Assembly (NCBI GenBank): GCA_034336665.1
Contig: CM067585.1
Span: forward strand, 424,501 to 488,500
Direction: 5' to 3'
DNA: 64,000 nt
Origin: Luscinia megarhynchos
Taxonomy: Eukaryota > Chordata > Aves > Passeriformes > Turdidae
The notes under the pieces were generated by a model. The model saw only the letters and a list, made by a program, of their open reading frames with translations. It had not been told where the DNA came from and did no database searches. The position numbers and the translations under genes are program-made. Shown here piece by piece: positions 19,689 through 30,973 of the stretch (its first letter is position 1; each line of letters begins with the position of its first letter).

Positions 19689-21737
19689 CACCTGGCACGA
19701 GAGGGGAGCAGGGGCTGTGCCAGCCACGCTTCCCAGCTGGGCACTGTGTCCCTGCCTGGGGGAACAGCAGAGGACCCACCGGGAAACTCTTCGGATCCAG
19801 AATCGGAAGGACACGGAGATGTGTTGGCCACTCCCCATCCTCATCCTCCGCTCCCCGGGCTCCCTGCCCCGGGCGTGCCCGAGGGGGGGATCCCACAGAT
19901 CACACCGGGATGGAGCCCTGCCGTGCTGGGGGGCTCAGGGAGGGGAGGGAAGAGGAGGCCAGGAGGAGCTGAGGCTGTTTCCCAGCAGGGAAGGATGGAT
20001 TCTGGGAGCTGTTGCTCGTTTGTGTGTGCACTTGAAGCTGCTCCCCAGGAGCTGGAGGTTTTCCCTGGGTGGGATTTTCTCTGAGCAAAGGCCCCCCAGG
20101 AGCTCTTGAGTTTCCCCCCGTTGGCACCATGAGTTTGGTCCTGTGGTGGTTCTGTGGGTTCTGACCCTTTGTGCGTCCAGGACAGGCAGGGATGGAGGGT
20201 GGAGGGCGCTGGCCATGCCGGGGCTGACCTGCCCCGTCCTGCTGCTCCTGCACAGCCCCTCGGGGGATGGTTCTCCAGCCTCTCCACGCCTTCCTCTCCC
20301 TCTGTAGCAGTGAATTCCTCCTGTTGTCCCACAGGCACTGGCCCATGGGTCTGTTTTTCACCCTTCCCTTGTGCATCACTTCGTTTGAAGCAAAGTGCTC
20401 AAAGTTGGGGTCTGTCCCAGACACTTGCTGGGTGCCACCCCCGGGCAGTTCCCTGCTGATGCTCTTGGCTTCTGCTGGGGTGGGGGATCAGTTCTGGAGT
20501 GGGGCTGTCTTGGGCTGAGCTGTGCCAAAGCCATGGCCATGCACTGGTGCTGGACAGGGGACGGTCCCCACACTCCTGTGCCACCAGGGCTGTGGCTGAA
20601 AGCACCTGATGCTTTTCAGGTGGTGTGAAATGGCACATCTTCCATCTGATGTTGTGGTCGTTACAGGGATTCTGCTCTCAGCCTGGCTACAGTAAAACAA
20701 ACAGCCTTGGGAAGGTGCAGCCAGGTCTGGGGCACTGAGGGGAGGTTGGTTCTGTCCTGAGGGGAGGCAGAACCTTCCCCATCACTTCTGGGGAATGCAG
20801 AGCAGATGAGGAACTGCCCTGCGGGTGCTGAAGGTTTGTGTGGGGAGCCCTGTCTGTGATGCATCAGTCATCCTTCAATGCTCCCCCATCCTGCAGCCCC
20901 AGCCTCCCCTCCCTGCACCCCCCTGCCCAGGGAGTTCTCCCCAGGCCGCCAGGAAGGCTGCACAGCTGAGTGCTGCAGGAACAAACCCAGGTGTTTCCAA
21001 GGGCGGGGCAGAGCAGGAGGAGCCGCCCCTGCCCCTGTCCCCGTGGGCAGTGTGCCCCTGCCGTGCTGCTGGGGGTCCCAGCCCCGTCCCACCCCTCCTG
21101 CTCCCTGAGGAACTCACAGCCTGACAACAGCTTATTCCAAGGGCTAAATGACATCATCCCTTCCTGCTTTCCCTCCCTGCTGTCTCACCTGCCATTCTGT
21201 CCTGTCACCAAAAGGTTTTTTTACCCCCAGAGGGCCCAGTAACCCCAGTACCAGGACAACAGTACACTGGGATAAGTTGGTGTCCTTTTCCCAGTCCCCA
21301 TCTCTCCGTAGCCCTGCCTGTGCTGTCCTGGGGAAGGTGCTGCGTGCTGGGTGCAGAAATTGTTTGTTTTGTATGAAAATGGCTGAGCTGAGGCTCTGAA
21401 ATCCTGGGAATGGGATGGTTTGGGGCTGTCCAGCCTGGGAGCTGCTGCCTGGTTCTCCTCAGGGCTCTGCAGGTGAAGTATTGCCAGAAAGGGGAAAGGG
21501 AGGCAGCTGAAACCCCAGTTAGTTCCACAGAGACAACAGAGACTGGAGCAGTTGTATATATGTTTTAAAATGGAGATTATTTTCATTTTTATTTTATTTT
21601 GATACCTCCTTGCTGGGTGTCTCTGGGTTTTAAGGGCATCTCTGGTGAAGGGCAGATTTTGAAATCCAAGTGCTATAAAACCTAACCCATCTCCAGCTCC
21701 TACTGAGATGTTCCTCTGACACGAGGCAAGGACATCC

Positions 21738-21745
21738 TGTACATA
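21738..21745 (+). promoter_or_regulatory. Pumilio response element candidate
   Basis: TGTACATA fits the PUM consensus UGUANAUA. It lies in the AT-rich distal part of the inferred 3' UTR, the usual place for such sites. Confidence 0.45.
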
Positions 21746-22159
21746 GAAATATATATATAGAAATCTATATATAAAAATATAAATACTGTTCTTAAGATGG
21801 ATAATGTTTATTGGTATTACAGATTGGAGTGGTGTTTTTTTTTTAACAAAAACAAAACAAAAAAAAAAAAAAGGGAAAAATTAAAACTCAAGAAAAACCA
21901 CCAAATTGGAACAATTTTGTCTATATGAGGTCAAAGTGATGCTAAAAGCTGGCAGCATCCCAGAGCTGGTGCCAAAGGGAGCTGGGACCAAGAGGCAGCT
22001 CCAGCATGGAGGAGGATGGAGCAGTGGGACTGAGGGAGGGACAGGTCTGATGTGGATTGTACCACGCACATCCCGCTGTTGTCAACTGTTTCTTTTTATT
22101 ATTTTGTTATTATATTATTATTTTTGGCTTTCTTTCCTTTTAAGAAAATCGGTTGCATA

Positions 22160-22165
22160 AATAAA
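22160..22165 (+). terminator. Poly(A) signal candidate AATAAA
   Basis: AATAAA lies within 'gcataaataaatgttcc' and is followed within 30 bases by T/G-rich sequence (atttgtgatgg). It is the last canonical hexamer before the sequence changes character. A weaker ATTAAA near 21,880 is the alternative. Confidence 0.5.
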
Positions 22166-22190
22166 TGTTCCAAATTTGTGATGGCCTCCG

Positions 22191-23061
22191 GAGTTCTTTG
22201 CTGGCTCTGAGCTGGGAGCTGTGATGTGGGGAGCCCTGAGGTGCAGAACGAGCCTCTGTCTCAGCCCTGCCTTTTTCAGAGGAGATTTGCAGCTTCCTGC
22301 AAAGCCCTCGTGGGGCTGCCCTGTGCTTCCAGAGCTTTGCTGTTGGTTTGCTTGCTGCTCACAGCTTCTGGTGGAGCCTCCCCATTGCTGGAAGAGGTGG
22401 TGTGGAGGGAGAAGAGCCCCAAGACCCTTCCCAGCTGGAAAATTAAATCCTGTTGTAAGAAGAGCCTTCAGGAAAAGTTGCTGCGTTGTCTTCAGTGATT
22501 TATTTATTATGAAGCAGCCTTCAGTTAAATGTGTTGTGATATGAAACACTTCCAGTAACACTTGAGTCTTAATTTAATGGAGACCAAGGAAAAAAATCTA
22601 ATTGACTTGTCAGGATCGTTTTTCATCTTTAATTAAGGCTCGTGAAGGAAGCAGTAATTACACTTTCCTGCTAAATAATAAAAAGGGGATCACGCAAATA
22701 AAAAGGGGTCCTGCCCTTAGCAGGGCTCTGGTGTGGTCAGCCCTGGCAGGGTGTCCTGGGGCTGAGCTCTGTGTCCCCAGGGTGTCCTGGGGCTGAGGGG
22801 GCTCAGGCTGCTCTGGAGAGAGACAGCAGCTGCTCCCCAGGACACAGGAGCTTGGCTCCTTCAGGTGAGCAAGGTTCTGTGGGGACAGGGCTGGAGGCAC
22901 CAGTGTCCTTCCTCACTTCATGCCTGAACTCCTGCACGTGGCATGGGCAGCCCAGAGAGCCAGGAGGGCTCAGAGCCACGACAGGAGCAGAAGTCCAGGA
23001 GCTCATCCTGTGGAGATGTCCTGTGTCCCACCTGGGATTGACCACTCCTGGTGAGTGACCT
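22191..23061. other. Intergenic, AT-rich single-copy block
   Basis: No gene seen. Between about 22,490 and 22,700 the sequence is AT-rich and non-repetitive ('catctttaattaaggctcg', 'gcagtaattacactttcc') and looks like a candidate conserved element. From 22,730 on it is GC-rich with a short local duplication of 'gggtgtcctggggctgag'. Confidence 0.5.
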
Positions 23062-23868
23062 GGGATGGGGGTAATGGCATGGGGTAATGGGATAATGGGA
23101 TGGGATGATGGGATGGGATAATGGGATAATGGGATGGGATAATGGGATAATGGGATGGGATAATGGGATGGGATAGTGGGATGGGATAATGGGATAATGG
23201 GATGGGATAATGGGATGGGATAATGGGATGGGATGGGATGGGATGGGATAGTGGGATGGGATAATGGGATAATGGGATGGGATAGGATAGTGGGAATGGA
23301 ATGGGATGGGATGGGATAATGGGATGGGATAGTGGGATGGGATAATGGGATGGGATAATGGGATAATGGGATGGGATAATGGGATGGGATGGGATGGGAT
23401 GGGATGGGATAGTGGGATGGGATAATGGGATGGGATAATGGGATAATGGGATTGGATAGGATAGTGGGAATGGAATGGGATGGGATGGGATGGGATGGGA
23501 TGATGGGATAATGGGATGGGATAATGGGATAATGGGATGGGATGGGATAGTGGGATGGGATAATGGGATAATGGGATGGGATAATGGGATGATGGGATGG
23601 GATGGGATAGTGGGATGGGATAATGGGATAATGGGATGGGATAATGGGATGATGGGATGGGATAATGGGATGGGATAATGGGATGGGATGGGATGGGATA
23701 ATGGGATAATGGGATGGGATAATGGGATAATGGGATGGGATAATGGGATAATGGGATGGGATGGGATAGTGGGATGGGATGGGATGATGGGATGGGATAA
23801 TGGGATGGGATAATGGGATGATGGGATGGGATAATGGGATGGGATATGATGGGATGGGCTGGGACAAA
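23062..23868 (+). repeat. (GGGAT)n / (GGGATAAT)n array
   Basis: About 800 bp made of ATGGG and ATAATGGG units in mixed order, with a few variants (atagtggg, aatggaatggg). There are several runs of five or six consecutive GGGAT. All three minus-strand frames stay open (307 to 370 codons) and give SHYPIP-type repeats; these are array artefacts. Confidence 0.97.
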
Positions 23869-24815
23869 ACCCCTCTTTCCCTCTTGTGCAAAGCCAGGAG
23901 AGCTGGCATGGGCATGCTTGGGGCACTCAGCTCCTGCTGCTCTGCCAGGCCTGGACGGACCAGAGCTGCTCACAGGGAGCACTGTGCATGCCAATAACTA
24001 ATCCAAAAACGTGTCCAGTGCCCAGCTCCTGGCTCTAGGGAATTGCCTGCCACTCCAGGCCTCCTTTGTGCTGTTATCTGCAGCACACATGCCTGGTAGA
24101 GCTGGTAATCATTTCCCTAAGCCAGTGTCATGGTGGTGCTGGAGGTGACCTGGATGCTCTCATTCCATCGTGCTGCTGACAGCACTGCAGGGCTGGGGAG
24201 CTCAGCCCCAGCCCAGGGGGTGTCCAGAGGTTGCTGCAGGTGGGACCCCTGTCCTACCCTGTCCAGCTGCCCAGAGGGGCCAGTGCTCCCGGTGGGGGCT
24301 CAGCTTCGTCCTCCCCAGCTGTGCCATGGCCATCCTGCCCCTGGAGAGCCCCGACCCTGTGCAGCACGAGGGGAGAGCTGTCAGCAGGGCGCCCAGGTCT
24401 CGCCCACCCAGGCACCGAGGGCCGTGGTCAGCTGCCCAAGGAAGGGTGGGCAGGGGTTCCTCTTCCTCTCCCCCTGCAGGAGAAGCTGATCCCTCCCTTC
24501 CCAGCGTGGGGGTCCCACCTGGAGCCCCCATGCTCCTCCCTCCCAGCTCATGGCACCTCTCAGGTTTGGGTTTGTTCTTTCTGATGTGGCACTTTGGAAG
24601 CTGCCCAGAGCCAAGGGGAGAGCAGAGGCAGGGCTGGGGAGGCTGTCAAACCCTCCTGACTAACCTCTGCAGATTAATTCATTAAAACCAAACCAAATTC
24701 AATTAATTCCAGCGGCCCATTTAGTACCTGGGGTGTCCCTGCAAGGCCAGGAGCTGCCGTGGCTCAGGCTGGGCTCCCTCATCCCCTCTGATCCCTGTCC
24801 TGCCGGGGCTGGGGT
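23869..24815. other. Intergenic, GC-rich single-copy sequence
   Basis: No gene or recognised repeat. A short AT-rich patch at 24,670-24,720 ('gattaattcattaaaacc') stands out from the GC-rich surroundings. Confidence 0.5.
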
Positions 24816-24821
24816 GGGACA

Positions 24822-25444
24822 TGTCACAGCCCGAGGTGTCCCCAGCCCTGAGCTCACCTCTGAGCACATGCAGGTGGTTTGAGCCCAGCTCTTTCCATGA
24901 GAGGCTGCAGGAGCTGTTCTCAGAGGTTTCCATGGCTGTTTATTCTCCCTCATCTCAGGATTGCTCTGCCCAGCTCACAGCTCTGCTCGCCAGACGTGCA
25001 GGGCAGAATCTGCCTGGCAGAGGCAGGACTGATCTTTTATAGTCTAAATTACCTACTGGGGATTTACAAATGACCCCCAATACAATACAGCTTTGTTAAA
25101 TGATCCAGCTCTGATCCATCCAATCTAAAGTGCCAGCATGTCACCCAGCATGGATGGCACGGAGCAGAAGGAGGAAGAGGTATCCACACCCCAAATTCTC
25201 CATCTTGGCCACGTGTCCCTTATCACAAACATCCCCAAAAGTCTATTTATCTACGTTCTAACAACCTAATTTACACTTCACTGATTTTGGTGGCTTGTTT
25301 CCATTCCTTCTGTGTTGGTAATTTCCCCCAGGGGTTTGAATTCAGCCCCTGAGACACCAGGGTCTCACTCAGGGGTCTTTGGGGACCCCACCAGGGGGGT
25401 TTTGAGCCTCCCAGGGAAGCCAGAGGATACTCTGGGCTCCCACA
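24822..25444 (-). mobile_element. Solo LTR, ERVK-like family A (copy 2)
   Basis: Plus-strand ends TGTCACAGCCC... and ...GGGCTCCCACA, with a perfect 6-bp duplication GGGACA at 24816-24821 and 25445-25450. It is homologous throughout to the copies at 10267-10903 and 59860-60440. It is a solo LTR. Confidence 0.9.
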
Positions 25445-25450
25445 GGGACA

Positions 25451-26884
25451 GACCTGTCCCACTCCTGCCCCTGGGGCAGGGCCACGTGCCCTGAGCACCC
25501 CTCTGCCCTTGCCTGGTTGGTTTTTGGGCACAGGTGTGGGCAGGGCTGGCTGGGGCTCTCAGCCACGGCGGGCACAGGGGGCAGAGGCTGAGAGCCCCAG
25601 GGATGTGCCCAGCACCCCAAGCCAGGATCCAGCAGCACGGACACCGTGCTCTTCCAGAGACCTCTCCAGTGTTCCAAGTGCTGTGGGATAATTTATTCAA
25701 GCAGCCTGAACTGGGCTGTAATCTCTATGCTGCTCATGTCACCTCTAAATGTTCTATCCAAAGGCTCAATGGGGAGAATTTGTATTTTGAAACAAATATT
25801 TCCTCACGGTGTGCAAAATATCTAATCATGTATTTATCCTTAAGTACTTCCAAAAGTCAACATAATTATTCCAGTCCCATTAAGTTTAATTTGCAGTAAA
25901 TTATGCATTTAGCTTTAAGTTGAGGTTGTTGGTTAGAGTCAAGATAAAGCTCTTGCTATTTATAAGGCAGTGTTTCAGCACAGATACAAGACACAAATGC
26001 TTGGACAAGAAAATCCTGCTCGGGAAGTTTGGGGAGAATTTCAAATAGGGAGGTTAACAAAAATATCTGTAGCAAGAGTGTCTAATCACAGATGTGTGAG
26101 CACACTCAGTCAACTAAAATGAACTCCCAAACAGCTTCTGGAGGCCTGGGCTGCCAAAACAATTTTCCTCTGGCTAAAAAATTTGGGGTTTTTTTCAGGA
26201 CATGGTTTTGAAAAACAAATGAATCATTTAACTTTCCTGTTAGTGTCACGTCTTTGAGGTTCACAGGTCAGGGAAGGTGCTCCCGCTGGAAGAGGTGGAA
26301 CAGCTTTAACCTGTGGTTTACCTGTGGTTTACCTGTGGTTTATCTCGGGTGTCTCTGCAGGTTAATGGCAGCAGGGAAGTGCAGGGAGCCCCTTCCTGAG
26401 CAGCCCGGGCCCGTGGAGTGCATGGGGGACACGGTGGGGCTCAGTCAGCCCTCCCCAGCAGCGGCTCTGCACCAGCTGCCCACGGAGGGACCCGCACCCC
26501 CGTGTGCCAGACCCGCTGCATTTCAGGGGCAGTGGCCAAGGGACAATTTTTTTCCAGACCCAGGAGGTAAAGAAAGTGATGGGAGGACCTTCAATCCCAA
26601 GAAACTGCGCTGGTGGAGCCAGTGGGTTGAGAAATGCTGTTTGCAGGTGGGCTGGAGGATGGTCCTTCAGGTAAGGCAAGAGTGGAGATTGCCCGTGGCT
26701 CAGATCTCTCAGTGCTTCCCTTCTCCCCGAACCCAGCCCGGCTCCATCTGAGCTGGAGTCCTGGGCTGCTGCCCTGCTGCATGTGTGGCACGCTGGGGAA
26801 GGGCTGAGAGCAGCCCCTGTGCCAGGCAGAGCATCTCCCACCACTCCCTGTCACCCTGGGGACAGCGGTGCTGCATCCCCGTGC
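25451..26884. other. Intergenic with AT-rich candidate conserved element
   Basis: No gene. About 25,680-26,240 is AT-rich, unique, and full of homeodomain-like TAAT cores ('ttaagtttaatttgcagtaa', 'attatgcatttagc'). At 26,308-26,345 there are three copies of 'ttacctgtgg'. The rest is GC-rich. Confidence 0.5.
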
Positions 26885-27422
26885 TCTGCCCTGCCCTGCC
26901 CTGTCCTTTGCCCTGCCCTTTACCCTGCCCTGCTCTGCCCTGCCTTGCCTCGCCCTGCCTTGCCCTTTACCCCTGCCCTGCCCTGCCTTGCCCTGCCCTG
27001 CCCTGCCCTTTACCCCTGCCCTGCCCTTACCCTGCCCTGCCCTGCCTTTGCCTTGCCCTGCCCTGTCCTGCCTTACCCTGCCTTGCCTTGTCCCTGCCTT
27101 GCCCTGCCTTGCCATGCCCTGCCCTTACCCCTGCCCTGCCCTTACCCCTGCCCTGCCCTTACCCTTCTCTGTCCTGCCTTGCCCTGCCCTGTCCTGCCTT
27201 GCCCTGCCCTTATCCTGCCCTGCCCTTACCCTTCTCTACCCTGCCCTTTACCCTGCCTTGCCTTGCCCTGCCCTGTTCCTGCCTTGCCTTGTCCCTGCCT
27301 TGCCCTGCCTTGCCGTGCCCTGCCCTTACCCTTCTCTGCCCTGCCTTGCCCTTGTCTTTACCCTGCCTTGCCTTGCCCTTGCTCTTCTCTGCCTTGCCTT
27401 GTCCTGCCCTGCCCTGCCCAAG
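26885..27422 (+). repeat. (CCCTG)n pentanucleotide array
   Basis: About 540 bp of ccctg and ccttg units with short interruptions (ttta, ttaccc). The minus strand is (CAGGG)n with many G3 runs. It continues into the CTG repeat and 30-bp array after about 40 bp. Confidence 0.97.
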
Positions 27423-27462
27423 GACAGTGCAGTGCCAGCGAGGCAGGGCTGGCTCAGAGCAG

Positions 27463-27498
<36 letters not shown>
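27463..27498 (+). repeat. (TGC)12 trinucleotide repeat
   Basis: Twelve uninterrupted TGC triplets lie between the pentanucleotide array and the 30-bp minisatellite. Confidence 0.97.
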
Positions 27499-27499
<1 letters not shown>

Positions 27500-27581
27500 C
27501 ATGCAGAGAGCTCAGCTGGTGCTGCAGCTGCCAGGACTCACGAGAGCCTGGCTGAGGACGTGGCTGCAGCGGTGCCAGGCG

Positions 27582-28384
27582 CTGCCAGAACAAGCACACC
27601 AACCTCAGAACCTGCCAGAACCAGAACAGCAACCTCAGAACCTGCCAGAACAAGCACACCAACTCCAGAGGTGCCAGAACCAGCACACCAACCTCAGTGG
27701 GGCCAGAACCAGCACACCAACCTCAGTGGGGCCAGAACCAGCACAGCAACTCCAGAGGTGCCAGAACCAGCACAGCAACCTCAGAACCTGCCAGAACCAG
27801 CACAGCAACCTCGGGCTGTGCCAGAACCAGCACAGCAACCTCAGAACCTGCCAGAACCAGCACACCAACCTCAGGCTGTGCCAGAACCAGCACACCAACC
27901 TCAGGCTCTGCCAGAACCAGCACACCAACCTCAGGCTGTGCCAGAACCAGCACACCAACCTCAGAACCTGCCAGAACCAGCACACCAACCTCAGGCTCTG
28001 CCAGAACCAGCACACCAACCTCAGGCTGTGCCAGAACCAGCACAGCAACCTCAGAACCTGCCAGAACCAGCACACCAACCTCAGTGCTGCCAGAACCAGC
28101 ACACCAACCTCAGAGGTGCCAGAACCAGCACAGCAACCTCAGAACCTGCCAGAACCAGCACAGCAACCTCAGAGGTGCCAGAACCAGCACAGCAACCTCA
28201 GAACCTGCCAGAACAAGCACAGCAACCTCGGGCTGTGCCAGAACCAGCACAGCAACCTCAGTGGGGCCAGAACCAGCACACCAACTCCAGAGGTGCCAGA
28301 ACCAGCACACCAACCTCAGGCTGTGCCAGAACCAGCACACCAACCTCAGTGGGGCCAGAACCAGCACAGCAACCTCTGTGGTGC
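27582..28384 (+). repeat. 30-bp minisatellite
   Basis: About 26 units of 30 bp around 'ccagaaccagcacaccaacc' plus a variable end (tcagaacctg, tcaggctgtg, tcaggctctg, tccagaggtg). As 30 is divisible by three, frames stay open: 567-codon (26783-28486) and 547-codon (26868-28511) frames pass through. The peptide would be repeats of EPAHQPQ or NQHTNLR. I see no splice or start context, so I call it an array. Confidence 0.96.
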
Positions 28385-29365
28385 CTGTGGACCCAGCCCT
28401 CACCATTCCCCAATGGTGATGTTCCAAGCAGCAGCACAAAGGGAATTTGGAGCTGCTCATCTCTCCCTGCTCTGCAGGACCCTTAGTGAGCTTTGCAGAG
28501 GGATTGGCTGACTCGGCGTCTCCAGGATTTCTGTTTTTACAAAATTAGATTCATTAGAAATGTCTGGCTGGGAACTAGGTCTCAGAGCCTGATTTTTCCC
28601 TGAGGATTTCTGCCAGGAAGTGTCTGGGTCGGGGGGGCGGCTGGAGTGGCTGTGGGGAGGGCTGGGGTGGGGAGGGCTGTCCCTGAGGATGTGCTGGTGG
28701 CTCTGCAAACCCCTGTGAGTTCCCTGGGGTTCGGGCCATGGGGGCTGCTGCGGTACAAGTCAGAAAGCTTTTGCTCCAAGGAAGGAGAAAGTGTAAGAGC
28801 TTTTCCTGTGTAAGCCTGTACTGACATCCTGCCACCCACCCAGCCCACTTTCCCTGCATGTCCCTTCTGCCTCCCCTGCAGGTCACCCCGGGGAGGTCGA
28901 GGAGCCCCAGGGGCTCAGGCAGGAGCCTCCTCTGAAACTGGGACTTAAGCACTGAATGTAGAAACTTTTCCAGAATCATTTCACAGCAAATTTCACACCC
29001 CGATTTGGATTGGGCTTGGTTTGTACATTTTTGTTTTGTTTTTATTTTAGTTTAGTTTTTTTTAAAGGAGGACATATTTTACCCTGTCAAAAATTTCTCC
29101 TAACTTGCCATTAGAGACCAAACCCTTCTGGGCATCTCCCCAAGCACCTTCCTGAGGCAGCCCCTGGGCCCTGTCTCTGCAGCTGCCTCGGGGATCTCCC
29201 ACCCAAGGCCCAGGGATGCTGCCTGAGCCCCGTTATCCCCGTGCTGCTCCTGCCAGAGGCAGTGGGGGCTCGGGGAATGTGCTCTGCAGGAGAGCAGGGC
29301 ATGGCTCCTCCCAGGGATGTGCTTGCATGGTGGATTTGGCAGGTTCATGGTTGGACTCACTGATC
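28385..29365. other. Intergenic, no gene seen
   Basis: Mixed composition. T-rich stretch at 29,010-29,070. Nothing recognised. Confidence 0.5.
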
Positions 29366-29700
29366 TTAGAATCCTAAATCATGGAACGGTTTGGGTTGGA
29401 AGGGCCTTAAATCCCATCTCAATCCAGCCCTGCCCTGGCAGGGACACCTCCCACTGTCCCAGCTGCTCCAAGCCTCAGTGTCCAGCCTGCCCTTGGGCAC
29501 TGCCAGGGATCCAGGGCAGCCACAGCTGCTCTGGGCACATGTGCCACCTTTTCTTACAGGTGTTTTCCAGCCTGAGTGACCTGTGGCTCCGTGCTGCCAC
29601 TCCCAGCTCCCAGGGCTGTCTGCAGGCACAGCCCAGCCCCAGGGCCAGGGCAGGCTGGGGAAGCAGAGAGGAAATGCTGTGCCCAAGGCCATGAAACATC
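29366..29700 (-). mobile_element. CR1-type LINE 3' fragment
   Basis: Clear antisense CR1 tail: 'cctaaatcatggaacggttt', 'gggttggaagggccttaaat', 'cctggcagggacacctccca', 'gatccagggcagccacagct'. It is well preserved and 5'-truncated. The right limit is approximate. Confidence 0.85.
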
Positions 29701-30265
29701 AGCTCCACACCGAGGGGGTGCAGGGGATCTCCAGATCGGGTCAAGCTGCTGTGCAATGCCAAGGTATGAACTTCCCATCAAATCACGTTCCCCATTCTGC
29801 TTTCTCTTTCCTGAGAGCTCTCAGAGACCATTAAGGAAAGCAGGAGATGTTTGCAAGGTTAAGAGACTCAGTGTCTCAACTCACCAGAAGGTTTGCAGTA
29901 ATTTACAGCTGCAGGCAGCCAATGCTCTTCGTGGGGGGAAGGGAAATGCAATTTAAGAGAACACAAATAAATAAGAAGCCGCAGCAGCCAACACTCTCTG
30001 ATTTAATCCCAGCCCACGAGAAAGATTTATTCTGTTATCTGACAGTTTGATCACTCCAGGAATCCCATAGGTCAGCCCATATCTGCTGTTATTATCTCTG
30101 GGCTGTTTCCACCGAGATGCACAGGGAAGATTTGTCAGAGAGACGAACCGAGGCCGCTGATGGGAGTGCAATGGATGGGACCCCCAGGGACCCTCGTGCT
30201 GGAGGCAACCCCAGCAAGGCCTGGGTGGGCTGTGCATGGATGGGACCCCGGGTTCCCTCCCAGCT
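29701..30265. other. Intergenic, no gene seen
   Basis: Unique sequence, moderately AT-rich at 29,770-30,120. No repeat family recognised. Confidence 0.45.
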
Positions 30266-30973
30266 GCAGAGCTGGTTATCCCAGCTGGTTATCCCAGAGT
30301 CAGGACTGCAGAGCTGGTTATCCCAGTTATTCCAGAGTCAGGGCTGCAGAGCTGGTTATCCCAGCTGGTTATCCCAGTCAGGGCTGCAGAGCTGGTTATC
30401 CCAGCTGGTTATCCCAGAGTCAGGACTGCAGAGCTGGTTATCCCAGAGTAAGGACTGCAGAGCTGGTTATCCCAGCCGGTTATCCCAGTCAGGATTGCAG
30501 AGCTAGTTATCCCAGTTATCCAAGAGTCAGGACTGCAGAGCTGGTTATCCCAGTTGGTTATCCCAGTCAGAAATGCAGAGCTGGTTATCCCAGTCAGGGC
30601 TGCAGAGCTAGTTATCCCAGTTGGTTATCCCAGAGTCAGAACTGCAGAGCTGGTTATCCCAGCTGGTTATCCTGGAGTCAGGACTGCAGAGCTGGTTATC
30701 CCAGTTGGTTATCCCAGTCAGGACTGCAGAGCTGGTTATCCCAGCTGGTTATCCCAGTTGGTTATCCCAGTCAGGACTGCAGAGCTGGTTATCCCAGCTG
30801 GTTATCCCAGTCAGACTGAAGAGCTGGTTATCCCAGCTGGTTATCCCAGAGTCAGGACTGCAGAGCTGGTTATCCCAGCTGGTTATCCCAGTTGGTTATC
30901 CCAGTCAGGGCTGCAGAGCTGGTTATCCCAGCTGGTTATCCCAGTCAGGCTGCAGAGCTGGCCATCCCAGTTG
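30266..30973 (+). repeat. Minisatellite, 'ctggttatcccag' based
   Basis: About 700 bp built from 'ctggttatcccag' with links 'agtcaggactgcagag' or 'tcagggctgcagag'. Units alternate between one and two copies of the core, so the period varies (about 13, 27 or 40 bp). All plus-strand frames are open as a result. Confidence 0.96.

Larger units (their letters stand above)
19689..22190 (+). other. PTPRU: PTPRU 3' UTR (probable extent)
   Basis: No coding signal follows the stop. The first 1.9 kb are GC-moderate; from about 21,540 the sequence turns AT-rich, with a TATA-like dinucleotide run near 21,750 and A-runs at 21,845-21,875. There is an ATTAAA at about 21,880 and an AATAAA at 22160-22165. The end is inferred from these signals only; a shorter 3' UTR is possible. 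Confidence 0.55.

Noticed and set aside
22803..23994. Three overlapping minus-strand open frames of 307-370 codons
   Set aside because: They are the translation of the (ATCCC)n side of the pentanucleotide array in all three frames; no gene would be open in three frames at once.
27582..28384. CRISPR-like direct repeats
   Set aside because: Units follow each other without unique spacers, and the genome is vertebrate.
26783..28511. Plus-strand open frames of 567 and 547 codons as a proline/glutamine-rich protein gene
   Set aside because: They run through a pentanucleotide array, a TGC repeat and a 30-bp array, and other frames are open too. No promoter, splice or conserved domain is visible.
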